DNA of 64,000 nucleotides, from NCBI GenBank assembly GCA_910585825.1, contig CAJUEY010000013.1, forward strand, positions 4,687-68,686, read 5' to 3'. Position numbers and translations under genes: made by a program. Source of the DNA: an uncultured Lachnospiraceae bacterium. GTDB lineage: Bacteria; Bacillota; Clostridia; Lachnospirales; Lachnospiraceae. This document shows, piece after piece, positions 34,383-43,197 of the stretch. Numbering within the stretch: position 1 is the stretch's first letter; each line of letters starts with the position of its first letter. The notes under the pieces are model-generated. The model was not told the DNA's origin. It ran no database searches and saw only the letters and a program-made list of their open reading frames with translations.

Positions 34383-36512
34383 ATGGGATATCAGGAAATT
34401 TTTGAAAAGCAGAATGCGGAAGTGAAAGAACGCTTTGATCTGATGCGCGGACGGATTGCGTCTATCTGTACAGAAGAGACTGTTTTGGAGAAATACAGAA
34501 ATTATTTTCAGAAAACAGCAGAGTTTCTCTGCCTTGCTGCGGATGTCCTGCAGTGGGAGGAGGAAGGGAAGCTTTTTAACCGGACGATAGAGGAATGTGA
34601 GGAATTAAATGAAAAACTCTATGCAGATATTCTTCCAAAAAACGATACAGCATGTCCCGGCTCCTTAGAAACGCGTCATATTGGGATGTCCGGAGGGTAT
34701 GAAGACAGTTATGCAAATCCCAGACGGGCAGTCGCTCTTTTGGGAGAGGAATTTGGAAAAATCCTCTGCTTTTTATATACGGAGCTTCGGTCGCTGATTG
34801 GTTATGCATTTGAAGGCCGTAAGATGCATATGACTATTTTTATGGAATTATTTGTAGAGGTTTATAACTGCTTTGAATCAGAAGAAGAGCCTGACAAAAA
34901 AGAAATTGAGCAGATTATTTACTGGTTTTTCCATGATTACAGTGAAGTGTTTGCAGAGGATAAAGTGCGGGATATGGTAGACCCGGAGTACGATTTTTTT
35001 ACAAAAATTATTTTGGAATCAGATTTGTCAGATCTGCGGTATCTGTACCGCTATGGAGCATACATCAGCAATAGTGAAAGAAAGACGGCAGAATTTTTAA
35101 ATGCGTTGCGCATGGATGAGATTACTTCTATGGCGGATACCATGACGGAAGGTTTTCGGATTGGCTATCAGGCGCTGGGGAAGGACTTATCCCAAAAAGA
35201 AACCGTCTGTATAGAATACCCTATTGGATTTGAGCGTATTGTACGCGCCGTTATTTTGAATTTTGACAAATTGGGCTTAAAGCCTACGATATACAGATGC
35301 CCGTCTTCTTCCTTTGGTTCCTCCGGTGGCAGAAAACGGGGCTGTTATGCGAAATCCGTGAACAGGCAGTTTGAATTTGACCACAGGGCGGACAGCGCAT
35401 TTTATCTGAATAAAGCATTTGTGGAACGGCGGTTAGAGGCGATGCAGCTTGCTTTTGAAACCTATAAAACGAAGGCAAACCGTCATGCCGGGCCTGCGGT
35501 GACAGAGATTTTTGGAGAAGAGCCTTTTGCCCCGGTGATTAAGCCGGAGGCCTCGAAATACAGCGGCAGGCAGAATGAGCTGAAGGTGTATCAGGCGAGC
35601 CGTCTTGGAGAGATAACGAATGCATATATTCCGGGAGACGAGCGGAGCTTTACGATTATTGCTTATCCCATTCCTTCAATTGGAGAACGTTTTGAAGAGA
35701 TTTTCCAGGAAACGGTAAAAGTAAACACATTGGATTATTTACGGTATCGTACCATGCAGCAGAAGCTGATTGATGCATTAGACGGCGCACAGAAGGTCCA
35801 TATTACCGGAAGGGGAGGCAATCGTACCGATCTGTGGGTGGGCATTCATCCTCTTTTGCATCCGGAAAGAGAGACTGCCTTTGAAAACTGCGTGGCAGAT
35901 GTAAATATTCCGGTGGGAGAAGTTTTTACTTCTCCGGTGTTAGAAGGGACAAACGGAAAACTCCATGTGACGCAGGTATATTTAAACGAGCTGAAATATT
36001 TGAATCTGGAGTTGGATTTTAAAGACGGAATGATTAGCCGTTATACCTGTACAAATTTTGATACAGAGGAAGAAAATCAGAAATTTTTATATGAAAATCT
36101 TCTGCAGCAGCATAAAACTCTTCCCATGGGAGAGTTTGCCATTGGAACGAATACCACGGCATATAAAATGGCGCGGGATTATCAGATTGCAGATAAACTG
36201 CCGATTTTGATTGCAGAAAAGACAGGTCCCCATTTTGCCGTGGGAGATACCTGTTATTCCCATGCGGAGGATACGAAGGTATATAATCCCGACGGAAAAG
36301 AAGTGATTGCCAGAGATAATGCGGTTTCGATTTTAAGGAAACAAGATATGTCTAAGGCATATTTTAACTGCCATACGGATATTACAATTCCCTATGATGA
36401 GCTGGATGCGATTACAGCGGTTATGGCAGACGGGAGCTGCCGGGATATCATACGGAATGGAAAATTTGCGGTAGAGGGAACGGAAGAATTAAATCTTCCG
36501 CTGGATGAATAA
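34383..36512 (+). CDS. M29-family aminopeptidase with long N-terminal extension
   Basis: A 709-residue protein. The C-terminal 400 residues are a M29 (AmpS/aminopeptidase T) metallopeptidase. Metal and catalytic residues are in VPVGEVFTSPVLEGTNGKLH-like NIPVGEVFTSP (Glu), MGEFAIGTNT (Glu), EKTGPHFAVGDTCYSHAED (His, Tyr) and YFNCHTDITIPYDELDA (His, Asp). The substrate-binding HITGRGGNRTDLWVG is also present. M29 enzymes are usually about 400 residues; the first 300 residues here are extra, hydrophilic and helix-rich, with no signal peptide, and I do not recognise a domain in them. It would release N-terminal amino acids in the cytoplasm. Confidence 0.85.
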   Translation: MGYQEIFEKQNAEVKERFDLMRGRIASICTEETVLEKYRNYFQKTAEFLCLAADVLQWEEEGKLFNRTIEECEELNEKLYADILPKNDTACPGSLETRHIGMSGGYEDSYANPRRAVALLGEEFGKILCFLYTELRSLIGYAFEGRKMHMTIFMELFVEVYNCFESEEEPDKKEIEQIIYWFFHDYSEVFAEDKVRDMVDPEYDFFTKIILESDLSDLRYLYRYGAYISNSERKTAEFLNALRMDEITSMADTMTEGFRIGYQALGKDLSQKETVCIEYPIGFERIVRAVILNFDKLGLKPTIYRCPSSSFGSSGGRKRGCYAKSVNRQFEFDHRADSAFYLNKAFVERRLEAMQLAFETYKTKANRHAGPAVTEIFGEEPFAPVIKPEASKYSGRQNELKVYQASRLGEITNAYIPGDERSFTIIAYPIPSIGERFEEIFQETVKVNTLDYLRYRTMQQKLIDALDGAQKVHITGRGGNRTDLWVGIHPLLHPERETAFENCVADVNIPVGEVFTSPVLEGTNGKLHVTQVYLNELKYLNLELDFKDGMISRYTCTNFDTEEENQKFLYENLLQQHKTLPMGEFAIGTNTTAYKMARDYQIADKLPILIAEKTGPHFAVGDTCYSHAEDTKVYNPDGKEVIARDNAVSILRKQDMSKAYFNCHTDITIPYDELDAITAVMADGSCRDIIRNGKFAVEGTEELNLPLDE

Positions 36513-36525
36513 AAAAGGCAAAATG

Positions 36526-36546
36526 AAAAGCAATTTTCAAACACGC
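36526..36546. repeat. Relic of the CTAG-bounded repeat
   Basis: AAAAGCAATTTTCAAACACGC matches the right end of the element at 24252-24417. It lies just after the M29 gene stop. Only this end remains. Confidence 0.65.
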
Positions 36547-36562
36547 GCAAGCGCCTTTTATC

Positions 36563-36591
36563 TTGTATTTTCCCTTTTCAAAGGTTATAAT
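36563..36591 (+). promoter_or_regulatory. Promoter of the pur operon
   Basis: TTGTAT (36563-36568), 17 bases, TATAAT (36586-36591). The leader to purE is about 87 bases and shows no purine riboswitch. Confidence 0.7.
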
Positions 36592-36684
36592 GCCTTTGTG
36601 TAAGGTAGGAGCAAAAAATATGATCAGGAAAGATATGTAAATGCGAAAGAGATGGATGCGCAAGCATACAGAATGGAGGAAATC

Positions 36685-37191
36685 ATGGCAAAAGTAGGAA
36701 TTGTAATGGGAAGTGATTCGGATATGCCTGTTATGGCAAAAGCGGCGGATATTTTGGAAGAGCTGGGCATTTCATATGAAATGCGTATTATTTCCGCGCA
36801 CAGGGAGCCGGACGTCTTTTTTGAATATGCGAAAACAGCAGAAGAAAAAGGATTTCAGGTAATCATAGCGGGAGCGGGCATGGCGGCTCATCTTCCGGGT
36901 ATGTGCGCGGCAATTTTTCCGATGCCGGTCATTGGAATTCCAATGCACACCACATCTTTGGGCGGACGGGATTCTCTGTATTCCATTGTGCAGATGCCAA
37001 GCGGCATTCCGGTTGCCACAGTCGCCATTAACGGCGGTGCAAACGCAGCGCTTCTGGCGGCGAAAATTTTGGCGGTGGGCGATAAGGCATTGCTGCAGAA
37101 ATTAAAAGAGTATGCAAACGATTTAAAAGAGCAGGTACAGGCAAAAGATGCAAAACTGCAGGAAACCGGATATAAAAATTATAAGAAATAA
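36685..37191 (+). CDS. purE: N5-carboxyaminoimidazole ribonucleotide mutase
   Basis: A 168-residue PurE. VGIVMGSDSDMPVM at the N-terminus, the catalytic histidine in ISAHREPD, GAGMAAHLPGM and the loop LGGRDSLYSIVQMPSGIPVATVAI are intact. ATG 36685 follows GGAGG by five bases; the longer frame from 36652 lacks a ribosome site. It opens the operon purE-purM-purN-purD. No purK is next to it, so the class of PurE (mutase or direct carboxylase) cannot be fixed from context. Confidence 0.95.
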   Translation: MAKVGIVMGSDSDMPVMAKAADILEELGISYEMRIISAHREPDVFFEYAKTAEEKGFQVIIAGAGMAAHLPGMCAAIFPMPVIGIPMHTTSLGGRDSLYSIVQMPSGIPVATVAINGGANAALLAAKILAVGDKALLQKLKEYANDLKEQVQAKDAKLQETGYKNYKK

Positions 37192-37202
37192 AGGAGAACA
37201 AA

Positions 37203-38282
37203 ATGGATTACAAAAATGCGGGCGTAGATATTGAGGCCGGTTACAAATCGGTGGAATTGATGAAAAAACATGTACAGGAAACCATGCGGAAAGAAGTTCT
37301 TACCGGACTCGGCGGATTTTCCGGCGCGTTTTCCATGGAAAGTTTTAAAAATATGGAGAAACCGACTTTAGTATCCGGTACAGACGGCGTAGGGACAAAA
37401 TTAAAACTGGCATTTCTTCTGGACAAGCACGATACGATCGGGATCGACTGTGTGGCAATGTGCGTCAATGACATTGCATGCGCAGGGGGCGAGCCTTTAT
37501 TTTTCCTGGACTATATTGCCTGCGGCAAAAATTATCCGGAAAAGATTGCATCCATTGTAAGCGGCGTTGCAGAAGGCTGTAAGCAGTCGGGAGCCGCCTT
37601 GATCGGCGGAGAAACGGCGGAGCATCCGGGGCTGATGCCGGAGGAAGAATACGATCTGGCCGGATTTGCAGTAGGCATCGTAGATGAAAAAGACATCATT
37701 ACCGGAAAAGAGTTAAAAGAAGGGGATGTATTGATCGGCATGGCAAGCTCCGGCGTACATTCCAACGGATTTTCTCTGGTCCGCAAAGTGTTTTCCATGG
37801 AGAAAGAAACCTTAAATACATATCACGAAGAACTGGGGACAACCTTAGGCGAGGCGCTGCTTAAGCCTACCAGAATTTATGTCAAAGCCTTAAAAGCCCT
37901 AAAAGACGCAGGAATCCGGGTAAAGGCATGCAGCCACATTACAGGCGGCGGCTTTTATGAGAATATACCGAGAATGCTGCCGGAAGGCAAACATGCAGTA
38001 ATCGAAAAGGCAAGCTATCCGGTTCCGCCGATTTTTTCCATGCTGCAAAGAGAAGGCAATATTGAAGAAACAATGATGTACAACACCTATAATATGGGAA
38101 TTGGCATGATTACAGCCGTTTCCAAAGAAGATGCGGATGCTGCAGTGGAGGCGATCAAAGCGGCAGGCGAAATTCCCTATATCGTCGGAACCGTCAAAAA
38201 CGGCGAAAAAGGAGTTACCTTATGTGACCGCTCCGGGGGAGCGCGTCATGATGGGATACCCGGAGGGTGTACATTATGTTAA
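37203..38282 (+). CDS. purM: Phosphoribosylformylglycinamidine cyclo-ligase
   Basis: A 359-residue AIR synthetase. Features are the N-terminal YKNAGVDIEAGYKSVELMK, GTDGVGTKLKLAF, CVAMCVNDIACAGGEPLFFLDYIACGK and GLMPEEEYDLAGFAVG. It follows purE by 11 bases. The last 12-15 residues (GARHDGIPGGCTLC) extend past the usual end and overlap the purN ribosome site and start by 7 bases, coupling the two genes. Confidence 0.96.
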   Translation: MDYKNAGVDIEAGYKSVELMKKHVQETMRKEVLTGLGGFSGAFSMESFKNMEKPTLVSGTDGVGTKLKLAFLLDKHDTIGIDCVAMCVNDIACAGGEPLFFLDYIACGKNYPEKIASIVSGVAEGCKQSGAALIGGETAEHPGLMPEEEYDLAGFAVGIVDEKDIITGKELKEGDVLIGMASSGVHSNGFSLVRKVFSMEKETLNTYHEELGTTLGEALLKPTRIYVKALKALKDAGIRVKACSHITGGGFYENIPRMLPEGKHAVIEKASYPVPPIFSMLQREGNIEETMMYNTYNMGIGMITAVSKEDADAAVEAIKAAGEIPYIVGTVKNGEKGVTLCDRSGGARHDGIPGGCTLC

Positions 38283-38902
38283 AGATTGCGGTTTTAGTGT
38301 CCGGCGGCGGAACGAATTTGCAGGCGATTATAGACGGAGTGGACGACGGAACCATTACCAATACCAAAATTGAAACAGTCATCAGCAATAACAAAAATGC
38401 CTATGCCTTAGAGCGCGCACAGAAAAACGGGATCGCAAACCTTTGCATCTCTCCGAAGGATTTTGAAACCAGGGCGGCTTTCAATACAGAGTTTCTCCGG
38501 AGGTTAAATTCTTATCAGGTGGATCTGGTTGTTCTGGCGGGATTTTTGGTAGTGATTCCGCCGGAAATGATTGCAGAGTATAAAAACCGTATTATTAACG
38601 TTCATCCGTCCTTAATACCTTCCTTTTGCGGAACGGGATATTACGGCTTAAAAGTGCATGAGGGCGTTTTAAACCGGGGCGTGAAAATCACGGGAGCGAC
38701 CGTGCATTTTGTGGATGAGGGAACGGATACGGGACCGATTCTTTTGCAGAAGGCAGTGGAAGTAGAAGAAGGAGATACGCCAGAGGTTCTGCAGCGCAGG
38801 GTAATGGAGCAGGCGGAATGGAAAATACTGCCAAAAGCCATTGACCTGATTGCAAACGGACGCGTCAGGGTGGAAAACCGGAAAACATACATAATGCAGT
38901 GA
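38276..38902 (+). CDS. purN: Phosphoribosylglycinamide formyltransferase
   Basis: A 208-residue GAR transformylase. LVSGGGTNLQAIID binds phosphoribosyl, and the catalytic Asn-His-Asp set lies in IINVHPSLIPSFCGTGYYGLKVHEGVLNRG and HFVDEGTDTGPIL. ATG 38276 follows GGAGGG. It precedes purD by 41 bases. Confidence 0.96.
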   Translation: MLKIAVLVSGGGTNLQAIIDGVDDGTITNTKIETVISNNKNAYALERAQKNGIANLCISPKDFETRAAFNTEFLRRLNSYQVDLVVLAGFLVVIPPEMIAEYKNRIINVHPSLIPSFCGTGYYGLKVHEGVLNRGVKITGATVHFVDEGTDTGPILLQKAVEVEEGDTPEVLQRRVMEQAEWKILPKAIDLIANGRVRVENRKTYIMQ

Positions 38903-38943
38903 TTCAGTTAAGAAAACAGGGATTGTTTGATGGAGGAATATAT

Positions 38944-40218
38944 ATGAAAATATTGATTGTCGGCAGCGGCGGAAGAGAGCACGCCATTGCAGCAAGCGCA
39001 GCAAAAAGCAGCCGCGTGGATAAAATTTATTGTGCGCCGGGCAATGCGGGAATCGGCAAAATTGCAGAATGCGTGCCGATCGGCGCGATGGAATTTGGCA
39101 AATTGGCGTCTTTTGCAAAAGAAAACGAGATTGATTTTACAATCATAGGCATGGACGATCCTCTGGCGGGGGGGATTGTAGACGAATTTGAAAAAGCGGG
39201 ATTGAAGGTATTTGGCCCCAGGAAAAACGCCGCTATTCTGGAAGGCTCCAAAGCCTTCTCCAAAGATCTGATGAAAAAATACAACATCCCGACGGCGGCT
39301 TATGAAACCTTTGATGACGCAAAGGCAGCCCTTGCCTATCTGGAAACGGCGAAAATGCCGATCGTATTAAAAGCAGACGGCCTTGCTCTTGGAAAAGGCG
39401 TGTTAATCTGCAGCACGTTAGAAGAGGCCAAAGCCGGCGTAAAAGAAATTATGGAAGATAAGAAATTCGGTTCCGCCGGGAATCATATGGTGGTGGAAGA
39501 GTTTATGACGGGACGGGAAGTGTCGGTTCTTACTTTTGTAGACGGCAAGACGATTCAGATCATGTCTTCCGCGCAGGATCATAAACGCGCCAAAGACGGC
39601 GATGAGGGATTGAATACCGGCGGTATGGGAACGTTTTCTCCCAGTCCCTTCTACACGAAAGAAGTGGACGCATTCTGCAGAGAGCATATTTATCAGAAAA
39701 CCGTAGATGCAATGGCGGCGGAAGGAAGAGAATATAAGGGAGTCATTTTCTTTGGTTTGATGCTGACGGAAGACGGACCGAAGGTTCTGGAATATAATGC
39801 AAGATTCGGCGATCCGGAGGCACAGGTGGTTCTGCCCAGAATGAAAAATGACATCATAGACGTTATGGAAGCCTGTGTAGACGGTACATTAGACAAGCTG
39901 AAACTGGAATTTGAAGACAATGCAGCCGTATGTGTGGTATTGGCCTCTGACGGTTATCCGTTGTCTTACGAAAAGGGGTTTGAAATCGGCGGAGAAGAGA
40001 ATTTTGAAGGAAAAGACGGATATTACTGTTTCCATGCGGGCACGAAGTTAAATGAAAATGGCAAAGTCGTAACAAATGGAGGACGCGTCCTTGGCATTAC
40101 GGCAAAGGGAAGAGATTTGAAAGAGGCGAGAGCGAATGCTTATGCTGCCACGGAATGGATTTCCTTTGACAATAAATATATGCGTCACGATATTGGAAAG
40201 GCAATTGACGAAGCATAA
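38944..40218 (+). CDS. purD: Phosphoribosylamine-glycine ligase
   Basis: A 424-residue ATP-grasp ligase that makes GAR, the substrate of PurN. The N-terminus ILIVGSGGREHAIA, the ATP-grasp segment VLKADGLALGKGV, EEFMTGREVSVLTF, DHKRAKDGDEGLNTGGMGTFSP and YNARFGDPEAQVVLPRM are all standard. ATG 38944 follows GGAGG. The stop codon overlaps the next gene's ATG by one base. purF, purL, purQ, purH and purC are not in the window. Confidence 0.96.
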   Translation: MKILIVGSGGREHAIAASAAKSSRVDKIYCAPGNAGIGKIAECVPIGAMEFGKLASFAKENEIDFTIIGMDDPLAGGIVDEFEKAGLKVFGPRKNAAILEGSKAFSKDLMKKYNIPTAAYETFDDAKAALAYLETAKMPIVLKADGLALGKGVLICSTLEEAKAGVKEIMEDKKFGSAGNHMVVEEFMTGREVSVLTFVDGKTIQIMSSAQDHKRAKDGDEGLNTGGMGTFSPSPFYTKEVDAFCREHIYQKTVDAMAAEGREYKGVIFFGLMLTEDGPKVLEYNARFGDPEAQVVLPRMKNDIIDVMEACVDGTLDKLKLEFEDNAAVCVVLASDGYPLSYEKGFEIGGEENFEGKDGYYCFHAGTKLNENGKVVTNGGRVLGITAKGRDLKEARANAYAATEWISFDNKYMRHDIGKAIDEA

Positions 40219-41114
40219 TGAATATTTCCGTACTCTGCATTTTACTGGCAGGAATTTTGTGGGGAACTATGGGGATTTTCGTGCGGCATCTTTCCCTGTA
40301 CGGATTCAGTTCTCTGCAGATTGCCTGTCTTAGAATTATGGCGGCCGGGATTTTGTTTTTTCTGTATCTGCTTGTCGCGGATAAAAGCAGGCTGAAAATA
40401 CAGAGAAAAGATCTGCCCTTGTTCCTTGGAATGGGCTGGGGCAGTATTTTATTTTTTACCATTTGCTATTTTACGACGATTCAAACGACTTCTCTTGCAA
40501 TTGCAGCGATTCTGCTCTATACCTCTCCCATTTTTGTCGTGCTTTTATCGGCTGTTTTTTTAAAGGAAAAAATCACAGGAAAAAAGATTCTGGCGCTCTG
40601 CATTGCATTTCTGGGCTGTGTGTTTGTGGCGGGAATCGGAGAAACATCCGATATTGCCGGAATCGGATTTTTCATAGGTCTGTGTTCCGGCCTGGGATAT
40701 GGGCTTTACAGTATTTTTGGGAGTGTTTTATTGAAAAAATATCATCCGTATACCGTATCTGCCTATGCATTTATTTTTGCGGGGATCGGCGCCCTGTTTC
40801 TTTGTAATATAAAAGATGCGGCGGAAAAAACAATCAACAGTGAAAAACCGCTCTTTGTGCTGGGATTCATCCTGCTGACAGCGGCTGTTACGGCAGTGGC
40901 GCCTTTTCTGTTGTACACGGTGGGATTGTTAAAAGTAGAAGCGTCAAAAGCGGCGATTATGGCGATGATTGAACCATTGGTGGCGGCAGTGACCGGGATT
41001 GTTGTATTTCATGAAAAATTGACAAAGCAGTCGATGATCGGCATTGTCTGCATTTTTGGAGCGATTCTGATTTTGAATATGAGAAACGGGCATACTGAAA
41101 GGGAGGACATTTAG
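40218..41114 (+). CDS. DMT-superfamily (EamA) permease
   Basis: A 298-residue ten-helix permease with two EamA repeats: ILLAGILWGTMGIFVRHLSLYGFSSLQIACLRIM begins the first, and LLYTVGLLKVEASKAAIMAMIEPLVAAVTGI lies in the second. It shares one base with the purD stop (TAATG), so it belongs to the pur transcript. A link to purine or glycine export is possible but is only inferred from this coupling. Confidence 0.9.
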   Translation: MNISVLCILLAGILWGTMGIFVRHLSLYGFSSLQIACLRIMAAGILFFLYLLVADKSRLKIQRKDLPLFLGMGWGSILFFTICYFTTIQTTSLAIAAILLYTSPIFVVLLSAVFLKEKITGKKILALCIAFLGCVFVAGIGETSDIAGIGFFIGLCSGLGYGLYSIFGSVLLKKYHPYTVSAYAFIFAGIGALFLCNIKDAAEKTINSEKPLFVLGFILLTAAVTAVAPFLLYTVGLLKVEASKAAIMAMIEPLVAAVTGIVVFHEKLTKQSMIGIVCIFGAILILNMRNGHTEREDI

Positions 41115-41154
41115 AAATGTTTCTATGCCCTGCGGCAGGAAAAAGGAGACAATG

Positions 41155-41784
41155 ATGAAAAAAGGAATTATTTTTGATATGGACGGAACGCTGTGGGATT
41201 CTTCTGAAAATGTGGCAAAATCCTGGGACGACGTGGTCCAGAAAGAGAAATGCGGGCTGCGGAGAATTACAGCGGAAGATATTCAAAATGTAATGGGGCA
41301 TACGATGACAGAAATTGCAGAAATGATATTTCCCATGCTGGAGAAACAGGAAGCGATTGCACTGACAGACCGCTGCTGTAAGGCGGAAAATGCATATCTT
41401 CGTATGCATGGAGGCGTTTTATATCCGCATCTGGAGGATACCCTGAAACGCCTTGCAGAGCAGTATCCTCTATATATTGTAAGCAATTGTCAAAAAGGAT
41501 ATATCGAGGCGTTTTTGGATTATTATCAGTTTTGGAAATATATCGAAGATATAGAATGCTTTGGAAATAATAGCAGGGAAAAGGCATATAACATTGGACT
41601 GGTTGTGAAACGTAATCACCTGGATTGGGCAGTTTATGTGGGAGATATCCAGGGAGATTATGATGCAAGCAAAAAAGCGGGTGTGAATTTTATTCATGCG
41701 GCATATGGTTTTGGAAGTGTGACAGAAGATGTGCCGGCGATACGGGCATTTGAGAAGCTGCCGGGAATGTTGGAGCGTGTTTGA
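41155..41784 (+). CDS. HAD-superfamily phosphatase (Gph-like)
   Basis: A 209-residue HAD hydrolase, subfamily IA. Motif I is IFDMDGTLWDSS (two catalytic aspartates), motif II is LYIVSNCQKG, the lysine lies in NSREKAYNIGLV, and motif IV is VYVGDIQGDYDASKKAG. The pattern resembles phosphoglycolate phosphatases, but substrates in this group vary. ATG 41155 is preferred over the preceding ATG 41152 for spacing from AAGGAG. The last codons (LERV and the TGA stop) lie in a relic of the CTAG-bounded repeat. Confidence 0.87.
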   Translation: MKKGIIFDMDGTLWDSSENVAKSWDDVVQKEKCGLRRITAEDIQNVMGHTMTEIAEMIFPMLEKQEAIALTDRCCKAENAYLRMHGGVLYPHLEDTLKRLAEQYPLYIVSNCQKGYIEAFLDYYQFWKYIEDIECFGNNSREKAYNIGLVVKRNHLDWAVYVGDIQGDYDASKKAGVNFIHAAYGFGSVTEDVPAIRAFEKLPGMLERV

Positions 41785-41787
41785 AAT
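41773..41787. repeat. Relic of the CTAG-bounded repeat at the HAD gene end
   Basis: GAGCGTGTTTGAAAT matches the left end of the element at 24252-24417 except at the last base. The TGA inside it serves as the stop codon of the HAD gene. Confidence 0.55.
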
Positions 41788-41799
41788 GCATTTTATAAG

Positions 41800-41860
41800 A
41801 AATCCCCATAGGAATATCTTCTGTTTTAAAAACAGGAAGGAATTCCGGCGGGGATTTTTC
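41800..41860 (+). terminator. Terminator after the HAD phosphatase gene
   Basis: Outer stem AAATCCCC/GGGGATTT encloses an inner GGAAT...ATTCC and TTCTGTTTT/AACAGGAA hairpin, followed by TTTTC. It ends the pur-EamA-HAD transcript. Confidence 0.75.
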
Positions 41861-41877
41861 TGATTTTTTCTGAAAAT

Positions 41878-43125
41878 TTATTCTGCCTGATAGACCTCAT
41901 ATTGACGTTGCGGCCCGCCGCACACCGGGCAGCGTTCGGGAACGGCATCGCCTGTCATGACATATCCGCAAATCGGACATACATAAACGGCCTGTCCGGA
42001 AAAATGTTCTATATCGGCAGCGTTTTCCAACAGATTTGCATGCACTTTTTCTGCGGCGGCAGCTCCGGCATAAGCCTGTTTCGCAAGCGGGCTTTTCTGC
42101 ATGTCTGCATATTTTGTCAGCATTTTGTAAAAATGTTCATATTCAAATTTTTCTCCCGGTATAAAAGTCTTTGCAGATTCCATAAAAGGAGTCGGCCGGT
42201 CAAGAACGGCATAAAAATTCCGTGCATGGTAATACTCAGAAGCCGCCAGCGCCTCAAACAGGCTGGCGATGTCTCCCAGACCTCTTCTTTTTGCCCGATC
42301 CGCAAACGTCAGATACTTGAAATGCGCCATCAGTTCTCCCTGCACGGTCTCCTGCAGTTTTTCTTTTAACACCGCATTTTCACTTTCCCGTTGGTAACAA
42401 TCTTCGGAAAGATTGGAAATCCGATAACACAAATTGTCTTTTTCCATGAAAAAGTGAACAATGTGATGTTCTACATCCCATGCCCGAATATCCTCTGACA
42501 CATCTTCAATCATGGCTCCTCCGCCGCCGGTACAGATAAGCGGAATTCCGTCTGCCTGATCTTCAAATCGGGAATGTACATGGCCGCAGAGCAGATATTT
42601 TACTTTTTCCTTCCAGGGTGCATAGGCGGCTTTTAGGCGGGAAAATTCTTCTTCGGAGACGCAGTTTGAAATAAAGTGATTGGGAACCGGGATGTGAAAT
42701 GCCACAATCACTTGCTGTGTTTCCTGCATGGCGAGAATTTGTGACAAGAGAGAAAGTCCCTCCTCTTCAAAGGTGCGGCGGGCATTGTCCAGCACGACTA
42801 CCGCAAACTTCTCTGTCAGCAATGCATAGTTTTTTAAGCCGAAATATTCCGTATAAGCTCCGGTATCATGGTTTCCCCGGAGACAGTACACACTGTTGCC
42901 GGCCAGAATATCCGTCATGGACCGCATGACTTCATAGCAGGGTTTTGTTCCTTCCGGAACCAGATCGCCGACAATTAATGTAATGTCGTCTTTGCTGCTC
43001 TCTTCCAGAGCGCCGGCATAGACTTTCATATTGTAAGCGCCCAGACCTTCACATCCGGGATCGCCGATGACTCCAATGGAATGAACCTGTGGAAGTCTTG
43101 TGATTTTCTCTGTTACTTTTACCAT
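41878..43125 (-). CDS. Metallophosphoesterase-rubrerythrin-rubredoxin fusion protein
   Basis: A 415-residue three-part protein. Residues about 15-235 are a calcineurin-like phosphoesterase: LIVGDLVPEG, CLRGNHDTG, VAFHIPVP and LLCGHVHSRF supply four of the five metal motifs, but the first motif reads IGDPGCEG and lacks the usual D-x-H histidine. Residues about 262-380 are a rubrerythrin-like four-helix diiron domain (GELMAHFKYLTFADRAKRRG, AASEYYHARNFY, GEKFEYEHFYKML, AAAAEKVHANLLENA). Residues 385-415 are a rubredoxin-type iron site (CPICGYVM...RCPVCGG). ATG 43125 follows AGGAGG by five bases. It could couple oxidative-stress defence to phosphoester cleavage; the real role is unknown. Confidence 0.88.
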   Translation of the reverse strand: MVKVTEKITRLPQVHSIGVIGDPGCEGLGAYNMKVYAGALEESSKDDITLIVGDLVPEGTKPCYEVMRSMTDILAGNSVYCLRGNHDTGAYTEYFGLKNYALLTEKFAVVVLDNARRTFEEEGLSLLSQILAMQETQQVIVAFHIPVPNHFISNCVSEEEFSRLKAAYAPWKEKVKYLLCGHVHSRFEDQADGIPLICTGGGGAMIEDVSEDIRAWDVEHHIVHFFMEKDNLCYRISNLSEDCYQRESENAVLKEKLQETVQGELMAHFKYLTFADRAKRRGLGDIASLFEALAASEYYHARNFYAVLDRPTPFMESAKTFIPGEKFEYEHFYKMLTKYADMQKSPLAKQAYAGAAAAEKVHANLLENAADIEHFSGQAVYVCPICGYVMTGDAVPERCPVCGGPQRQYEVYQAE

Positions 43126-43197
43126 AGTTCCTCCTGTTTGATTCGATTTATAAATGATTATATACCTCCGTGATTTCTGACACAAGAAATATTTTCT

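Noticed and set aside
36598..36684. Purine riboswitch before purE
   Set aside because: The leader is short and lacks the conserved junction sequences of purine or PRPP riboswitches.
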